A DNA stretch of 64,000 bases from Caballeronia novacaledonica (GCF_900258035.1 NZ_OGTP01000019.1:1-64000), one strand, 5' to 3'; shown: positions 1 through 9,048, numbered from the stretch's first letter. Translations and numbers: made by a program. The notes: a model not told the origin generated them from the letters alone.

Positions 1-52
1 CCGCCTGCCTTCAGCGTCTGCGCGAAAGGCTCAAGTCTCTGCCCAACGAAAA

Positions 53-90
53 ACGACCCGGACGTGCATGCGACCGGGTCGTCAAATCCC
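53..90 (-). terminator. Intrinsic terminator after purU
   Basis: A 9-bp perfect inverted repeat (ACGACCCGG at 53-61, CCGGGTCGT at 74-82) has a 12-nt loop. Read on the minus strand it is followed by a run of five T. It would end the minus-strand kefB-apt-lysE-nudix-purU transcript about 100 nt past the purU stop. The rest of 1-182 shows no gene; a weaker hairpin with a T run on the plus strand near 150-170 may serve a gene to the left of the window. Confidence 0.7.
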
Positions 91-182
91 GCCCCAAACG
101 GTACACCGTTCGCTATCTAAGAAAAGACCTTAACTGAACGGCATTAGCCTGAAGCGGCGGGCTTTTTCGTTTCGAACGGCGA

Positions 183-1052
183 TTAACGAAACACGACCGT
201 CTTGTGCCCGTTCAGCAGAATGCGATGTTCCGCGTGCCATTTCACCGCGCGCGCGAGCGTCACGCATTCGACGTCGCGGCCGATCGCCGTCAGTTGATCC
301 GGCGTCATGTTGTGATCGACCCGCGCCACTTCCTGCTCGATGATCGGGCCTTCGTCGAGATCGGACGTCACGTAGTGCGCGGTCGCGCCGATCAGCTTCA
401 CGCCGCGATCGAACGCCTGATAGTACGGCTTCGCGCCCTTGAAGCTCGGCAGGAACGAGTGATGAATGTTGATCGCGCGGCCCGCGAGCTTCTCGCACAT
501 GTTCGCCGACAAAATCTGCATGTAACGCGCGAGCACGACGAGATCCGTGTCGTGCTGATCGACGATTTCGAGCACGCGCGCTTCCTGCGCGGCCTTCGCT
601 TCGGGCGTCGACTTGAGCAGCGGCAGATGATGAAACGGAATGTCGTAGCTCGCGGCGAGCTGATAAAAATCCTTGTGATTCGAAATGATCGCCGGAATCT
701 CGATCTGCAACTGGCCGGTGCGATAGCGGAACAGCAGATCGTTCAGGCAATGCCCGATCTTCGACACCATGATGACGACGCGCGGCTTCACCGACGCGTC
801 ATGCAGTTCCCAGCGCATGCCGAATTCGTCGGCGAGGTCGGTGAACGACTTGCGCAGCGCGTCGAGGCCCGGATCGCCGCCGACCTGCTGAAAATGCACG
901 CGCATGAAAAATTCGCCGGTGCGGCTGTCGCCGAACTGCGCGGAATCGAGGATATTGGCGCCGAGGTTGAACAGGAAACCCGACACGGCATGCACGATTC
1001 CCGGCCGGTCCGGGCACGACAACTTCAGGTAGAAACTATGTTCGGTCGACAT
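183..1052 (-). CDS. purU: Formyltetrahydrofolate deformylase
   Basis: PurU hydrolyses 10-formyl-THF to THF and formate, balancing one-carbon pools and feeding purine synthesis. The 289-residue protein has an N-terminal ACT domain (about residues 7-85, beginning FYLKLSCPDRPGIVHAVSG) and a C-terminal formyltransferase-fold domain with INIHHSFLPSF and the downstream Asp-containing segment. The open frame extends upstream, but the ATG at 1052 is preceded by AGGAAAGG at good spacing and begins MSTEHSF, the usual family N-terminus. It is the last gene of a five-gene minus-strand run. The length is normal for the family. Confidence 0.95.
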   Translation of the reverse strand: MSTEHSFYLKLSCPDRPGIVHAVSGFLFNLGANILDSAQFGDSRTGEFFMRVHFQQVGGDPGLDALRKSFTDLADEFGMRWELHDASVKPRVVIMVSKIGHCLNDLLFRYRTGQLQIEIPAIISNHKDFYQLAASYDIPFHHLPLLKSTPEAKAAQEARVLEIVDQHDTDLVVLARYMQILSANMCEKLAGRAINIHHSFLPSFKGAKPYYQAFDRGVKLIGATAHYVTSDLDEGPIIEQEVARVDHNMTPDQLTAIGRDVECVTLARAVKWHAEHRILLNGHKTVVFR

Positions 1053-1075
1053 GACCTTTCCTCGTTCGGTTCTTT

Positions 1076-1921
1076 TTAAACTTGTGGCGGCGCGAACAGC
1101 GCGTCGATGCCTACGCACGCGTCTTCGTCGATCCACTGATGGCGCAGCATGCAGTCGAGCGTCGCGAGACTGGCGTCGACGGTGAGCTCGCCCTCTTCGA
1201 TCCAGCGCGCGACGTCTTCGATACGCGCCAGGCGATGCTCGCCGACTTCGCCATCCTGGTTGCGCGGCGCGAAATCGGGCGGCAGGGACACGTCGTACAC
1301 GAAGATCTGCTCGGCCTGCGTGCCTTCGGGCAAGGATTGCAGCACATGGAACGTGCGGCCGCGCTCGGCGGTTTGCGCGAGCCCGGCGCTCATGCCCGCC
1401 TCTTCCCAGCATTCCTTCACGAGCGTCGGCATCAGCTCGAAGCCCCAGCCGATGCCGCCCGCCACGATGTTGTCGAGCATGCCGGGATCGGTCGCCTTGG
1501 TTTCGCTGCGGCGCGCGATCCACAACTGCGGCGCGTCATCCGGATATTTTACGATGCCGTTCAGATGCACCGCGTAGGTCATCGTGCCGAAGAAGCGCGA
1601 CGCCGCGCGCTCGATGAACGCGAGCGGCGGCGCGTCGAAGTCGTTGCGGATCGCGTAGGTTTCGTCGCGCCAGCCGGGAATCCGGCCTTCCGCGTACAAC
1701 GCGCCGATGACCGCGCCGAGCGCGGCGCTGCGCGAATTCACATCGGCGAGGGATGGGTTCAATCGGACCGATGCTTCGTCGATCCCGAAAACGTCGGGCC
1801 AGCGCCGCAGCGCGTCGACATCGGTGCGGCGAATCCAGCCGACGCGCGCGTCGCCGATGAAAAAAGGCGCGTGCGCGGCAGCATCGAAACGGCGCGCGGA
1901 AATGATGGCAGGCAGCGTCAT
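1076..1921 (-). CDS. NUDIX hydrolase with DUF4743-type N-terminal domain
   Basis: A 281-residue protein with an N-terminal region resembling DUF4743 (found in Tnr3-like thiamine pyrophosphokinase and related Nudix proteins) and a Nudix domain at about 130-260. The Nudix box is non-canonical: the core is KECWEEAGM, with Lys for the usual Arg, and the first Glu is displaced by one position. The segment PGMLDNIVAGGIGWGF before it is typical of this subfamily. The substrate is unknown; by family it could be an oxidised or phosphorylated thiamine derivative or a nucleotide. The start ATG has GAGG about 8 nt upstream. It lies 13 nt after lysE and 23 nt before purU. Confidence 0.88.
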   Translation of the reverse strand: MTLPAIISARRFDAAAHAPFFIGDARVGWIRRTDVDALRRWPDVFGIDEASVRLNPSLADVNSRSAALGAVIGALYAEGRIPGWRDETYAIRNDFDAPPLAFIERAASRFFGTMTYAVHLNGIVKYPDDAPQLWIARRSETKATDPGMLDNIVAGGIGWGFELMPTLVKECWEEAGMSAGLAQTAERGRTFHVLQSLPEGTQAEQIFVYDVSLPPDFAPRNQDGEVGEHRLARIEDVARWIEEGELTVDASLATLDCMLRHQWIDEDACVGIDALFAPPQV

Positions 1922-1934
1922 CGATAAACCTCGA

Positions 1935-2546
1935 TCAGCGCAAGGCGACGCGAATTCCGAGCAGGATGAACGTCACGCCCGCGAGCCGGTCGAGCCACAC
2001 GCCGACGCGCGGACGGCGCTTCAGCCACGCGCCGATCATCCCTGCGGCGACGCCGAAGAGCGAAAACACCACGATCGTCTGCAACATGAACAGTCCGCCG
2101 AGCTCGAACATCTGCAGCATCACGCTTTGCGCGCCGTGCGGATCGACGAATTGCGGCAGGAACACGATGAAGAACAGCGTGACCTTCGGGTTCAGCATGT
2201 TGCCGATCACGCTCTGACGGAACACGGTCGAAAGCGGCTGGCTCGGGCGCGCGTGCGCGGTCGCGAGACCGTGACTGCGCAACGCCTTGATGCCGATCCA
2301 CACAAGATACGCCGCGCCCGCGAGCTTCACGGCCTGAAACGCGACGGGCGACGATCGCAGCAGCGCCGCGATGCCGAGCGCGGCGAGCGTCGTGTGAAAG
2401 ATCACGCCGAACGCGAAGCCGAGCGCGGCGACGACGCCCGCGAGCCGCCCTTGCGAAATGCCGCGCGCGAGCACTTGCAGATTGTCGGGGCCGGGCGCGA
2501 CCGTGATCGCGATCGACGCGGCAAGAAAGAGCAGGAAGTTGGGCAT
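1935..2546 (-). CDS. LysE/RhtB family amino-acid exporter
   Basis: A 203-residue inner-membrane protein with about six hydrophobic segments and the family hallmark AITVAPGPDNLQVLARG near residue 12, plus a conserved NMLNPKVTLFFIVFLPQFVD segment in the middle. Members of this family export basic or small neutral amino acids or homoserine lactone-like molecules by proton exchange; the substrate here cannot be told. Its start lies one base past the apt stop codon, so the two genes are probably translationally coupled. The length is typical. Confidence 0.9.
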   Translation of the reverse strand: MPNFLLFLAASIAITVAPGPDNLQVLARGISQGRLAGVVAALGFAFGVIFHTTLAALGIAALLRSSPVAFQAVKLAGAAYLVWIGIKALRSHGLATAHARPSQPLSTVFRQSVIGNMLNPKVTLFFIVFLPQFVDPHGAQSVMLQMFELGGLFMLQTIVVFSLFGVAAGMIGAWLKRRPRVGVWLDRLAGVTFILLGIRVALR

Positions 2547-2547
2547 T

Positions 2548-3114
2548 TCAATGCCCGCCGAATTCGCAGACGGTATAAAGCGGCACGCCGTTCTCGCGCA
2601 GCAACTTCGAGCCGCCGAGATCCGGCAGGTCGATGATCGCCGCCGCTTCCACCACTTCCGCGCCGAGCCGTTCGAGCAGAATCTTGCCGGCCATCATCGT
2701 GCCGCCGGTCGCGACCAGATCGTCGACGATCACCACGCGATCGCCCGGCTTGCAGGCATCCTCGTGAATCTCGACGGTCGCGCTGCCGTATTCCAGGTCG
2801 TACGACTGCGAGAGCGTCTTGTACGGCAGCTTGCCCTTCTTGCGGATCGGCACGAAACCGAGACTCAGCTCGTACGCGAGAATCGGCCCGATGATGAAGC
2901 CGCGCGCATCCATGCCGGCGATCACATCGACGTTCGCGTCGATGTAGCGCTGCACGAACAGATCGATCAACATGCGCAGCGCCTTGCGGTCTTGCAGGAT
3001 GGTCGTGATGTCGCGGAACTGCACGCCGGCCTGCGGCCAGTTGTCGACGGTGCGCACGCGCTCCTTGATGAAACGCGCGGCGTCGAGCGGTGCGTTCGAT
3101 GGGGTAATGGACAT
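2548..3114 (-). CDS. apt: Adenine phosphoribosyltransferase
   Basis: Apt makes AMP from adenine and PRPP in purine salvage. The 188-residue cytosolic protein shows the type I PRTase PRPP loop VVIVDDLVATGGTMMAG (about residues 130-146), the adenine-binding AGMDARGFIIG segment (about 65-75), and RKKGKLPYKT of the flexible loop. It sits between the antiporter gene and lysE in one minus-strand run; purU, at the end of that run, is also linked to purine metabolism. Confidence 0.96.
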   Translation of the reverse strand: MSITPSNAPLDAARFIKERVRTVDNWPQAGVQFRDITTILQDRKALRMLIDLFVQRYIDANVDVIAGMDARGFIIGPILAYELSLGFVPIRKKGKLPYKTLSQSYDLEYGSATVEIHEDACKPGDRVVIVDDLVATGGTMMAGKILLERLGAEVVEAAAIIDLPDLGGSKLLRENGVPLYTVCEFGGH

Positions 3115-3173
3115 GACTTCTCCGGAGTCCGCGCAGTGAGGCCGCGCGTTCGCCTTGGTGACAAAGAGGATGG

Positions 3174-5168
3174 TTACGCCGCCCGGCGGTTGCGCGAAAG
3201 CCGTTCTTCGGCAAGCGCGAGCACTTCGGGCAGGCCGCGCAGCACGACGATATCGTTCGCGCGCAGCTTGGTTTCGGGGTCGGGTGCGACGCCCCGGATG
3301 CCGTGGCGCCGGATCGCGGTCACCTCGACTCCATTGCCGACGAGCCCGAGATCGTCGAGCGAATGCCCGACGGCTTCGGAATTAGCGTCGATCGGTACGG
3401 ATTGTAGCCGCACCTGCTCGTGGCCATCGTCGTCGTCGACATCGTCGGCGCCGTGGAAGTAGCCGCGCAAGAGGCTGTAGCGCGCGTCGCGCATTTCCTC
3501 GACACGCCGCACGACGCGCCGCATCGGCACGCCCATCAGCACGAGCGTATGCGAAGCGAGCATCAGACTGCCTTCGACGATCTCCGGAATCACTTCCGTC
3601 GCGCCGGCGGCGGTGAGCTTTTCGAGATCGGCGTCGTCGACCGTGCGCACGATCACGGGCAAGGTCGGCGCGAGTTCGTGGATGTTGTGCAGCACGCGCA
3701 TCGCGGAAGGCGTGTTCGCGTACGTGATCGCGACCGTCGCCGCGCGATGCAGCCCCGCCGCGAGCAGCGACTCGCGCCGCCCGGCATCGCCGAACACGAC
3801 CGATTCGCCCGCCGACGCAGCCGCCGCGACGCGGTCCGGGTCCAGATCGAGCGCGACGTAGGAAATGCCTTCCTGCTCCAGCATGCGCGCGAGGTTTTGC
3901 CCGGCGCGACCGTAGCCGCAGATGATCACGTGGCCGCTCTGCTTGAGGCTCTGCGTCGCGATCTTCGTCATTTGCAGCGATTGCAGCATCCATTCCGTCG
4001 ACGACAGCCGCAGCACGATCCGGTCCGCGTTCTGAATGATGAACGGCGCGGCGAGCATCGAGAGCAGCATCGCGGAAAGGATTGCCTGCAGGAGGGTCGA
4101 ATCGACCAGATGCGAATCCAGAATCAGGTTCAGCAGCACGAACCCGAATTCGCCCGCCTGCGCGAGGCCGAGGCCCGTGCGCATCGCGACGCCCGGCCTC
4201 GCGCCGAAGGCACGCGCGAGCGCGGTGATCATCACGGCCTTGAGCAGAATCGGTACGACGAAAAATCCGAGCACGAGAAACGGATGCTCCCAGATCACGC
4301 GCGGATTCAGCAGCATGCCGGTGGTCACGAAGAAGACGCCGAGCAGCACGTCGCGAAACGGCTTGATGTCCTCTTCCACCTGATGCCGATACGGCGTCTC
4401 GGCGATCAACATGCCCGCGATGAACGCGCCGAGCGCGAGCGACAACCCGAATTTATCGGTGATGAACGCCGCGCCCAGCGTCACCAGCAGCAGGTTCAGC
4501 ATGAAGAGTTCTTGCGAACGCCGCCGCGCGACGATATCGAACCAGCGCGTCATGAACTTCTGGCCGAGGAAGAGCAGCACCGTCAATGCGACGACGATCT
4601 TCACCGCCGCGATGCCGAGCCACATCGCAAGCTGCGACGAATTGCCGTTGCCGAACGCCGCGATGATGATGAGCAGCGGCACGACCGCGAGATCCTGAAA
4701 CAGCAGCACGCCGAAGATGTTGCGGCCGTGTTCCGCTTCGAGTTCCAGCCGCTCCGCGAGCAGCTTGCTGACGATGGCCGTGGACGACATGGACATCGCG
4801 CCGCCGAGCGCGAAGCTCGCCTGCCACGACATCTGCGTCCAGAAACTGGCGATCCAGCCGAAGATCAGCGCGAGCGCGATGGTCGCCGCGACCTGACTCG
4901 CGCCGAGCCCGAACACGATGCGCCGCATCGAGCGAAGCTTAGACAGCGAAAATTCGAGCCCGATGGAGAACATCAGGAAAACGACGCCGAATTCGGCAAG
5001 ATGCTGCGCGCGGTCCGTATCCGGCGCGATACCCGCTGCGTGCGGCCCCACGATGATGCCGACCGCCAGATAACCGAGCATCGGCGGCAGATTGAAATAG
5101 CGAAATACAACGACGCCCGCCACGGAGCAAAGCAGCAGCAACAGCGTCATTTCGAGCGGAGAGGTCAT
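3174..5168 (-). CDS. CPA2-family cation:proton antiporter with RCK domain (Kef-type)
   Basis: A 664-residue protein: residues 1-385 form about 12 transmembrane helices of the Na/H exchanger (CPA2) fold, residues about 412-530 form a TrkA-N/RCK domain with the Rossmann motif ICGYGRAGQNLARML, and the C-terminus (about 575-655) is a TrkA-C domain. By family it should exchange K+ (or Na+) for H+ under ligand or nucleotide control. It resembles KefB/KefC and YbaL; which is nearest cannot be settled by eye. It is first in the minus-strand run and divergent from kdsD across about 160 bp. Confidence 0.92.
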   Translation of the reverse strand: MTSPLEMTLLLLLCSVAGVVVFRYFNLPPMLGYLAVGIIVGPHAAGIAPDTDRAQHLAEFGVVFLMFSIGLEFSLSKLRSMRRIVFGLGASQVAATIALALIFGWIASFWTQMSWQASFALGGAMSMSSTAIVSKLLAERLELEAEHGRNIFGVLLFQDLAVVPLLIIIAAFGNGNSSQLAMWLGIAAVKIVVALTVLLFLGQKFMTRWFDIVARRRSQELFMLNLLLVTLGAAFITDKFGLSLALGAFIAGMLIAETPYRHQVEEDIKPFRDVLLGVFFVTTGMLLNPRVIWEHPFLVLGFFVVPILLKAVMITALARAFGARPGVAMRTGLGLAQAGEFGFVLLNLILDSHLVDSTLLQAILSAMLLSMLAAPFIIQNADRIVLRLSSTEWMLQSLQMTKIATQSLKQSGHVIICGYGRAGQNLARMLEQEGISYVALDLDPDRVAAAASAGESVVFGDAGRRESLLAAGLHRAATVAITYANTPSAMRVLHNIHELAPTLPVIVRTVDDADLEKLTAAGATEVIPEIVEGSLMLASHTLVLMGVPMRRVVRRVEEMRDARYSLLRGYFHGADDVDDDDGHEQVRLQSVPIDANSEAVGHSLDDLGLVGNGVEVTAIRRHGIRGVAPDPETKLRANDIVVLRGLPEVLALAEERLSRNRRAA

Positions 5169-5317
5169 CCGTCTGGCGTCCTCGTTCGTCAGCGTTCCGA
5201 GGCGCGCGTGTCCGGCGCTCCGGCATCTTAAAAAGGGCCCCTGACGACAGGGCTTGCGGGGGCGGATAGGCGGCGGCGCGCCAAGCGCCCGGCGGGGCGG
5301 CTCAGAATCGCCTTTGC

Positions 5318-5323
5318 TATACT
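5318..5323 (+). promoter_or_regulatory. Candidate -10 box immediately before kdsD
   Basis: TATACT (5 of 6 to consensus) lies only 6 nt before the kdsD ATG at 5330. If it is used, the mRNA would begin at or next to the start codon. No convincing -35 box is visible, so the call is tentative. Confidence 0.35.
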
Positions 5324-5329
5324 CCGCGA

Positions 5330-6313
5330 ATGATAGCGAAAATCAATGGCGACCGGGCACTGGCGCTGGCTCGCAACGTAATCCAGATTGAAGCCGACGC
5401 CGTTCGCGGGCTTTCCGAACTGCTCGACGAAAACTTCACGAACGCGGTCGAAACGCTGCTCGGCTGTCGCGGCCGCGTGGTCGTGTCGGGCATCGGCAAG
5501 TCGGGCCATGTCGCGCGCAAATTCGCCGCGACGCTCGCGAGCACCGGCACGCCCGCGTTCTTCGTGCATCCGGCCGAAGCGAGCCACGGCGACCTCGGCA
5601 TGGTCACCGCCGACGACATCTTCATCGCGCTGTCGAACTCGGGCGAAACCGAGGAACTCGTCGCCATTTTGCCGCTCATCAAGCGCCTCGGGGCGAAGCT
5701 GATCGCGATCACCGGCCGGCCCGAATCGAGTCTCGCGCAACTGGCGGACATGCACCTCAACGCGCGCGTCGAAAAGGAAGCGTGCCCGATGAATCTCGCG
5801 CCCACGGCCAGCACGACCGCCGCGATGGCGCTCGGCGACGCGCTCGCCGTCGCCGTGCTCGATGCGCGCGGCTTCGGTCCCGACGACTTCGCGCGCTCGC
5901 ATCCGGGCGGCGCGCTCGGGCGGCGCCTGCTCACCTATGTGCGCGACGTGATGCGCGTCGGCGACGAAGTGCCGGTCGTCTCGCTCGACGCGACCGTTTC
6001 GGACGCGCTCTTCCAGATCACCGACAAGCGCATGGGCATGACGGCTGTCATCGACGAAAATCGTCACGTCCACGGCATTTTCACCGACGGCGACCTGCGC
6101 CGCATCCTGCAGCGCGACGGCGATTTCCGCGCGCTCAAGCTCGCCGATGTCATGACCCGCAATCCGCGCACGATCGCGCCGGATCATCTCGCGGTCGAAG
6201 CCGTGGAACTGATGGAGCGCTATCGCATCAATCAGATGCTGGTCGTGGACGCCGATGCCACTTTGATCGGCGCACTGAACATGCACGACCTCTTCTCCAA
6301 GAAGGTAATCTGA
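5330..6313 (+). CDS. kdsD: Arabinose-5-phosphate isomerase (KpsF/GutQ family)
   Basis: KdsD converts ribulose-5-phosphate to arabinose-5-phosphate, the first step to the LPS sugar Kdo. The 327-residue protein has an N-terminal SIS domain (about 40-180, with VVSGIGKSGHVARKFAATLA and the loop FIALSNSGETEE) and two C-terminal CBS domains (about 205-325). Length and architecture match E. coli KdsD. Its stop overlaps the kdsC start by one base (TGATG), and it opens the Kdo/Lpt operon. No Shine-Dalgarno sequence is seen before the ATG. Confidence 0.96.
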   Translation: MIAKINGDRALALARNVIQIEADAVRGLSELLDENFTNAVETLLGCRGRVVVSGIGKSGHVARKFAATLASTGTPAFFVHPAEASHGDLGMVTADDIFIALSNSGETEELVAILPLIKRLGAKLIAITGRPESSLAQLADMHLNARVEKEACPMNLAPTASTTAAMALGDALAVAVLDARGFGPDDFARSHPGGALGRRLLTYVRDVMRVGDEVPVVSLDATVSDALFQITDKRMGMTAVIDENRHVHGIFTDGDLRRILQRDGDFRALKLADVMTRNPRTIAPDHLAVEAVELMERYRINQMLVVDADATLIGALNMHDLFSKKVI

Positions 6314-6852
6314 TGGCGCAGAAGCCTCCCACCGCCGCCGAACGCGCGAGCCGCCTCAAGCTGATGGCGTTCGACGTCGACGGCGTCTTCACCGACGGCA
6401 GCCTCTACTTCACCGCCGAAGGCGACGCAATGAAGTCGTTCAATTCGCTCGACGGCCACGGCGTGAAGATGCTGCAATCCGTCGGCGTGCAGACGGCGAT
6501 CATCACGGGCCGGCAATCGGGTATCGTCGCGGCGCGCGCGCGCGAACTGGGCATCACGCATCTCTATCAGGGCGTCGGCGATAAAACCGTCGCGCTCGCC
6601 GAGCTGCTCGACGCGACCGGCATCGCAGCGGACGAATGCGGCTACATGGGCGACGACTGGCCCGACCTCGCGGTCATGCGCCGCTGCGGCTTCGCGGCCG
6701 CGCCCGCGAACGCGCATCCCGAGGTGATCCAGCGCGTGCACTGGGTCGCGGAAGCGCGCGGCGGCCACGGCGCGGTGCGCGAAGTCTGCGACGCGATCCT
6801 GCGCGCGCAGCATCGCTACGACGAACTGCTCGCCGCGGCGCTCGGAGGCTAA
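6313..6852 (+). CDS. kdsC: 3-deoxy-D-manno-octulosonate 8-phosphate phosphatase
   Basis: KdsC removes phosphate from Kdo-8-P to give Kdo. The 179-residue protein is a cap-less C1-type HAD phosphatase: motif I is LMAFDVDGVFTDGSLYF (nucleophile Asp near residue 19), motif II is the Thr in AIITGRQS, and motif IV is YMGDDWPDLAVM. The longer open frame upstream is an out-of-frame shadow of kdsD; the ATG at 6313 overlaps the kdsD TGA. It works directly after kdsD and before the LPS export genes. Confidence 0.96.
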   Translation: MAQKPPTAAERASRLKLMAFDVDGVFTDGSLYFTAEGDAMKSFNSLDGHGVKMLQSVGVQTAIITGRQSGIVAARARELGITHLYQGVGDKTVALAELLDATGIAADECGYMGDDWPDLAVMRRCGFAAAPANAHPEVIQRVHWVAEARGGHGAVREVCDAILRAQHRYDELLAAALGG

Positions 6853-6857
6853 GGCCC

Positions 6858-7460
6858 ATGACGCGCCCCGGAAAGCTCGCCTCGCTCCTGCCGCTCGTCG
6901 CGATGGCGGCGCTGGCCGGCATCACTTACTGGCTGCTTCAGGCCACGCTGCCGCCCGCTCAACAGGCGCCCGCGCAGGAGAAGCGCCACACGCCCGACTA
7001 CTTCGCCAACGACTTTTCCGTTTCCGAACTCGACGCCACCGGCACGACGCAATATCGTCTGACGGCGAAATCGATGGTGCATTACGAAGACGACGAGAAC
7101 AGCGACCTGACGCTCCCCGCAATGCGCATGTTCCAGCCGATGAAGCCGACCGTCACGGCGACGGCCCAGCGCGGCACGGTGAACGGCGACGTCTCGATCG
7201 TCGATCTCTACGACGACGCGCGCATCGTGCGGGCCGCCGGCTACGGAGATCCGCAGATGCAGGCCGATTCGCAGCATTTTCGCGTGCTGGTGAACGACGA
7301 TGTCATCGAAACGGAAAAACCGGTTAGACTTCAGCGCGGCCCGTCCGTGATGACGGCCTCTGGCATGAACTACAACAACGTGACCCGGGTAATGAAGCTC
7401 TTCGGTAACGTGCGCGGCGCGATCGCCGCCACGGATATCAACGGCGGCTCGTCCAAGTAA
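6858..7460 (+). CDS. lptC: LPS export ABC transporter periplasmic protein LptC
   Basis: LptC is a single-pass inner-membrane protein that takes LPS from LptBFG and hands it to LptA. The 200-residue product has an N-terminal membrane anchor (about 8-28, LASLLPLVAMAALAGITYWL) and a periplasmic beta-jellyroll typical of the LptC/OstA superfamily, with ending VMKLFGNVRGAI. The start ATG lies 5 nt after the kdsC stop and is preceded by GGAGG within the kdsC end. Confidence 0.92.
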   Translation: MTRPGKLASLLPLVAMAALAGITYWLLQATLPPAQQAPAQEKRHTPDYFANDFSVSELDATGTTQYRLTAKSMVHYEDDENSDLTLPAMRMFQPMKPTVTATAQRGTVNGDVSIVDLYDDARIVRAAGYGDPQMQADSQHFRVLVNDDVIETEKPVRLQRGPSVMTASGMNYNNVTRVMKLFGNVRGAIAATDINGGSSK

Positions 7461-7490
7461 TCCCGGCACTCCCATCCAAACTGTGACTGC

Positions 7491-8177
7491 ATGAACGAAA
7501 GGTTCCCTCGTCCCGATGGCGGCCATGCGCGCGCAACGCTCGCGCGCGGTGCCGCGCACGCCGCGCGGGCCGGGCTCGCCGCCGCGCTGACCATCGCCGT
7601 TGCGCTGGCATCGCTGCCCGCGCACGCCGAAAAGGCCGACCGCGACAAGCCGCTCAACATCGAAGCGGACAACATGTCCTACGACGACCTCAACCAGAAG
7701 AACATCTTCACCGGTCACGTCGTCGCGACCAAAGGCACGATCATCATCAAGGCCGATCGCGTGGAAGTCACGCAGGATCCGCAGGGCTATCAGTACGCGA
7801 CCGGCACGTCGACGGGCAACAATCTCTCGTACTTCCGCCAGAAGCGCGACGGCCTCGACGAGTACATCGACGGCAACGCGGTGCGCATCGATTACGACGG
7901 CAAGAACGACTTCACGAAGCTCACGACGCGCGCCGTCGTGCGCCGCCTGCAAGGCCAGACGAAGGTTCAGGACGAAGTGCACGGCAGCGTGATCACTTAC
8001 GACGGCCAGAAGGACTTCTACACGGCGAGCGCGGGCAAGGACCAGGCCGGTCCCGGCAATCCGAGCGGCCGCGTGCGCGCGATGCTCGCGCCGCGCGCGG
8101 GTGGCGCCGCGCCGCTGAACGGATCGCCGGCCACGCTTGCTCCGTCGAACAGCATTCAGGGAGAGCCGCAGCAGTGA
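7491..8177 (+). CDS. lptA: LPS transport periplasmic protein LptA
   Basis: LptA forms the periplasmic filament that carries LPS between LptC and the outer-membrane LptD. The 228-residue precursor has a signal peptide (about 1-46, ending SLPAHA before EKADRDKPL) and an OstA-like domain with LNIEADNMSYDD and ITYDGQKDFYTASAG. The C-terminal 40 residues are Ala/Pro/Gly-rich and probably disordered. The gene overlaps lptB by 4 nt (GTGA), which implies translational coupling. Confidence 0.93.
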   Translation: MNERFPRPDGGHARATLARGAAHAARAGLAAALTIAVALASLPAHAEKADRDKPLNIEADNMSYDDLNQKNIFTGHVVATKGTIIIKADRVEVTQDPQGYQYATGTSTGNNLSYFRQKRDGLDEYIDGNAVRIDYDGKNDFTKLTTRAVVRRLQGQTKVQDEVHGSVITYDGQKDFYTASAGKDQAGPGNPSGRVRAMLAPRAGGAAPLNGSPATLAPSNSIQGEPQQ

Positions 8178-8956
8178 ACTCGACCTCCATGCCCCACCGC
8201 AAACCGGAAGGCCAGTCGAGTTCGCTCGTCGTGCGCAATCTGAAGAAGCGTTACGGGTCGCGCACCGTGGTAAAGGACGTGTCGCTCGACGTGAAGAGCG
8301 GCGAAGTCGTCGGCCTGCTCGGTCCGAACGGCGCGGGCAAGACCACGTCGTTCTATATGATCGTCGGCCTCGTGCCGCTCGACGCCGGCGAGATCGACCT
8401 CGACGGCAACTCCATCAGCCTCTTGCCGATTCACCAGCGCGCGCACCTCGGCCTGTCTTATCTGCCGCAGGAAGCCTCGGTGTTTCGCAAGCTCACCGTC
8501 GAGCAGAACATTCGCGCGGTGCTTGAACTGCAGACCGATGAATCGGGCAAACGCCTGTCCAAAGACGCCATAACCCAGCGCGCGGAAGCCTTGCTCGACG
8601 AGTTGCAGATCGCGCATCTGCGCGAGAATCCGGCTCTTTCGCTGTCGGGCGGCGAGCGCCGCCGCGTCGAGATCGCGCGCGCGCTCGCGACCAATCCGAG
8701 CTTCATTCTGCTCGACGAACCGTTCGCGGGCGTCGATCCGATCGCCGTGCTGGAAATTCAGAAGATCGTGAAGTTTCTGAAGCAGCGCAACATCGGCGTC
8801 TTGATCACCGACCACAATGTGCGCGAAACGCTCGGCATCTGCGATCACGCGTACATCATCAGCGACGGCAGCGTGCTCGCGGCGGGCGCGCCGAGCGAGA
8901 TCATCGAGAACGAAAACGTGCGCCGCGTCTATCTCGGCGAGCACTTCCGCATGTGA
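8174..8956 (+). CDS. lptB: LPS export ABC transporter ATP-binding protein
   Basis: LptB is the ATPase that powers LPS extraction by LptFG. The 260-residue protein has Walker A GLLGPNGAGKTTSFYM (about residues 49-64), the signature LSGGERRRVEIARALA (about 155-170), Walker B SFILLDEPFAGVDPI, and the switch His in ITDHNVRET. Translation most likely begins at the GTG at 8174 that overlaps the lptA stop; an in-frame ATG follows 15 nt later. It is the usual last Lpt gene before rpoN. Confidence 0.96.
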   Translation: MNSTSMPHRKPEGQSSSLVVRNLKKRYGSRTVVKDVSLDVKSGEVVGLLGPNGAGKTTSFYMIVGLVPLDAGEIDLDGNSISLLPIHQRAHLGLSYLPQEASVFRKLTVEQNIRAVLELQTDESGKRLSKDAITQRAEALLDELQIAHLRENPALSLSGGERRRVEIARALATNPSFILLDEPFAGVDPIAVLEIQKIVKFLKQRNIGVLITDHNVRETLGICDHAYIISDGSVLAAGAPSEIIENENVRRVYLGEHFRM

Positions 8957-9018
8957 CGCACCATCGCGAAGGCGGCGCGCATCGTGCGCCGCATCATGCG
9001 AATGCAGCAAAACTTACG

Positions 9019-9048
9019 TGCCGCCCTCCGGGGCGGCATGCGCTTTTT
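9019..9048 (+). terminator. Hairpin and T run between lptB and rpoN
   Basis: TGCCGCCC (9019-9026) pairs with GGGCGGCA (9031-9038) around a 4-nt loop; a run of six T follows after a 4-nt gap (9043-9048). It probably ends part of the lpt transcripts. A -10-like TACAAT at 9088-9093 lies between it and the rpoN ATG, so rpoN may also have its own promoter. Confidence 0.5.

Noticed and set aside
3420..5231. 603-codon open frame opposite the Kef-type antiporter
   Set aside because: Shadow of a gene with strong family motifs on the other strand; low-complexity Arg/Glu/His composition.
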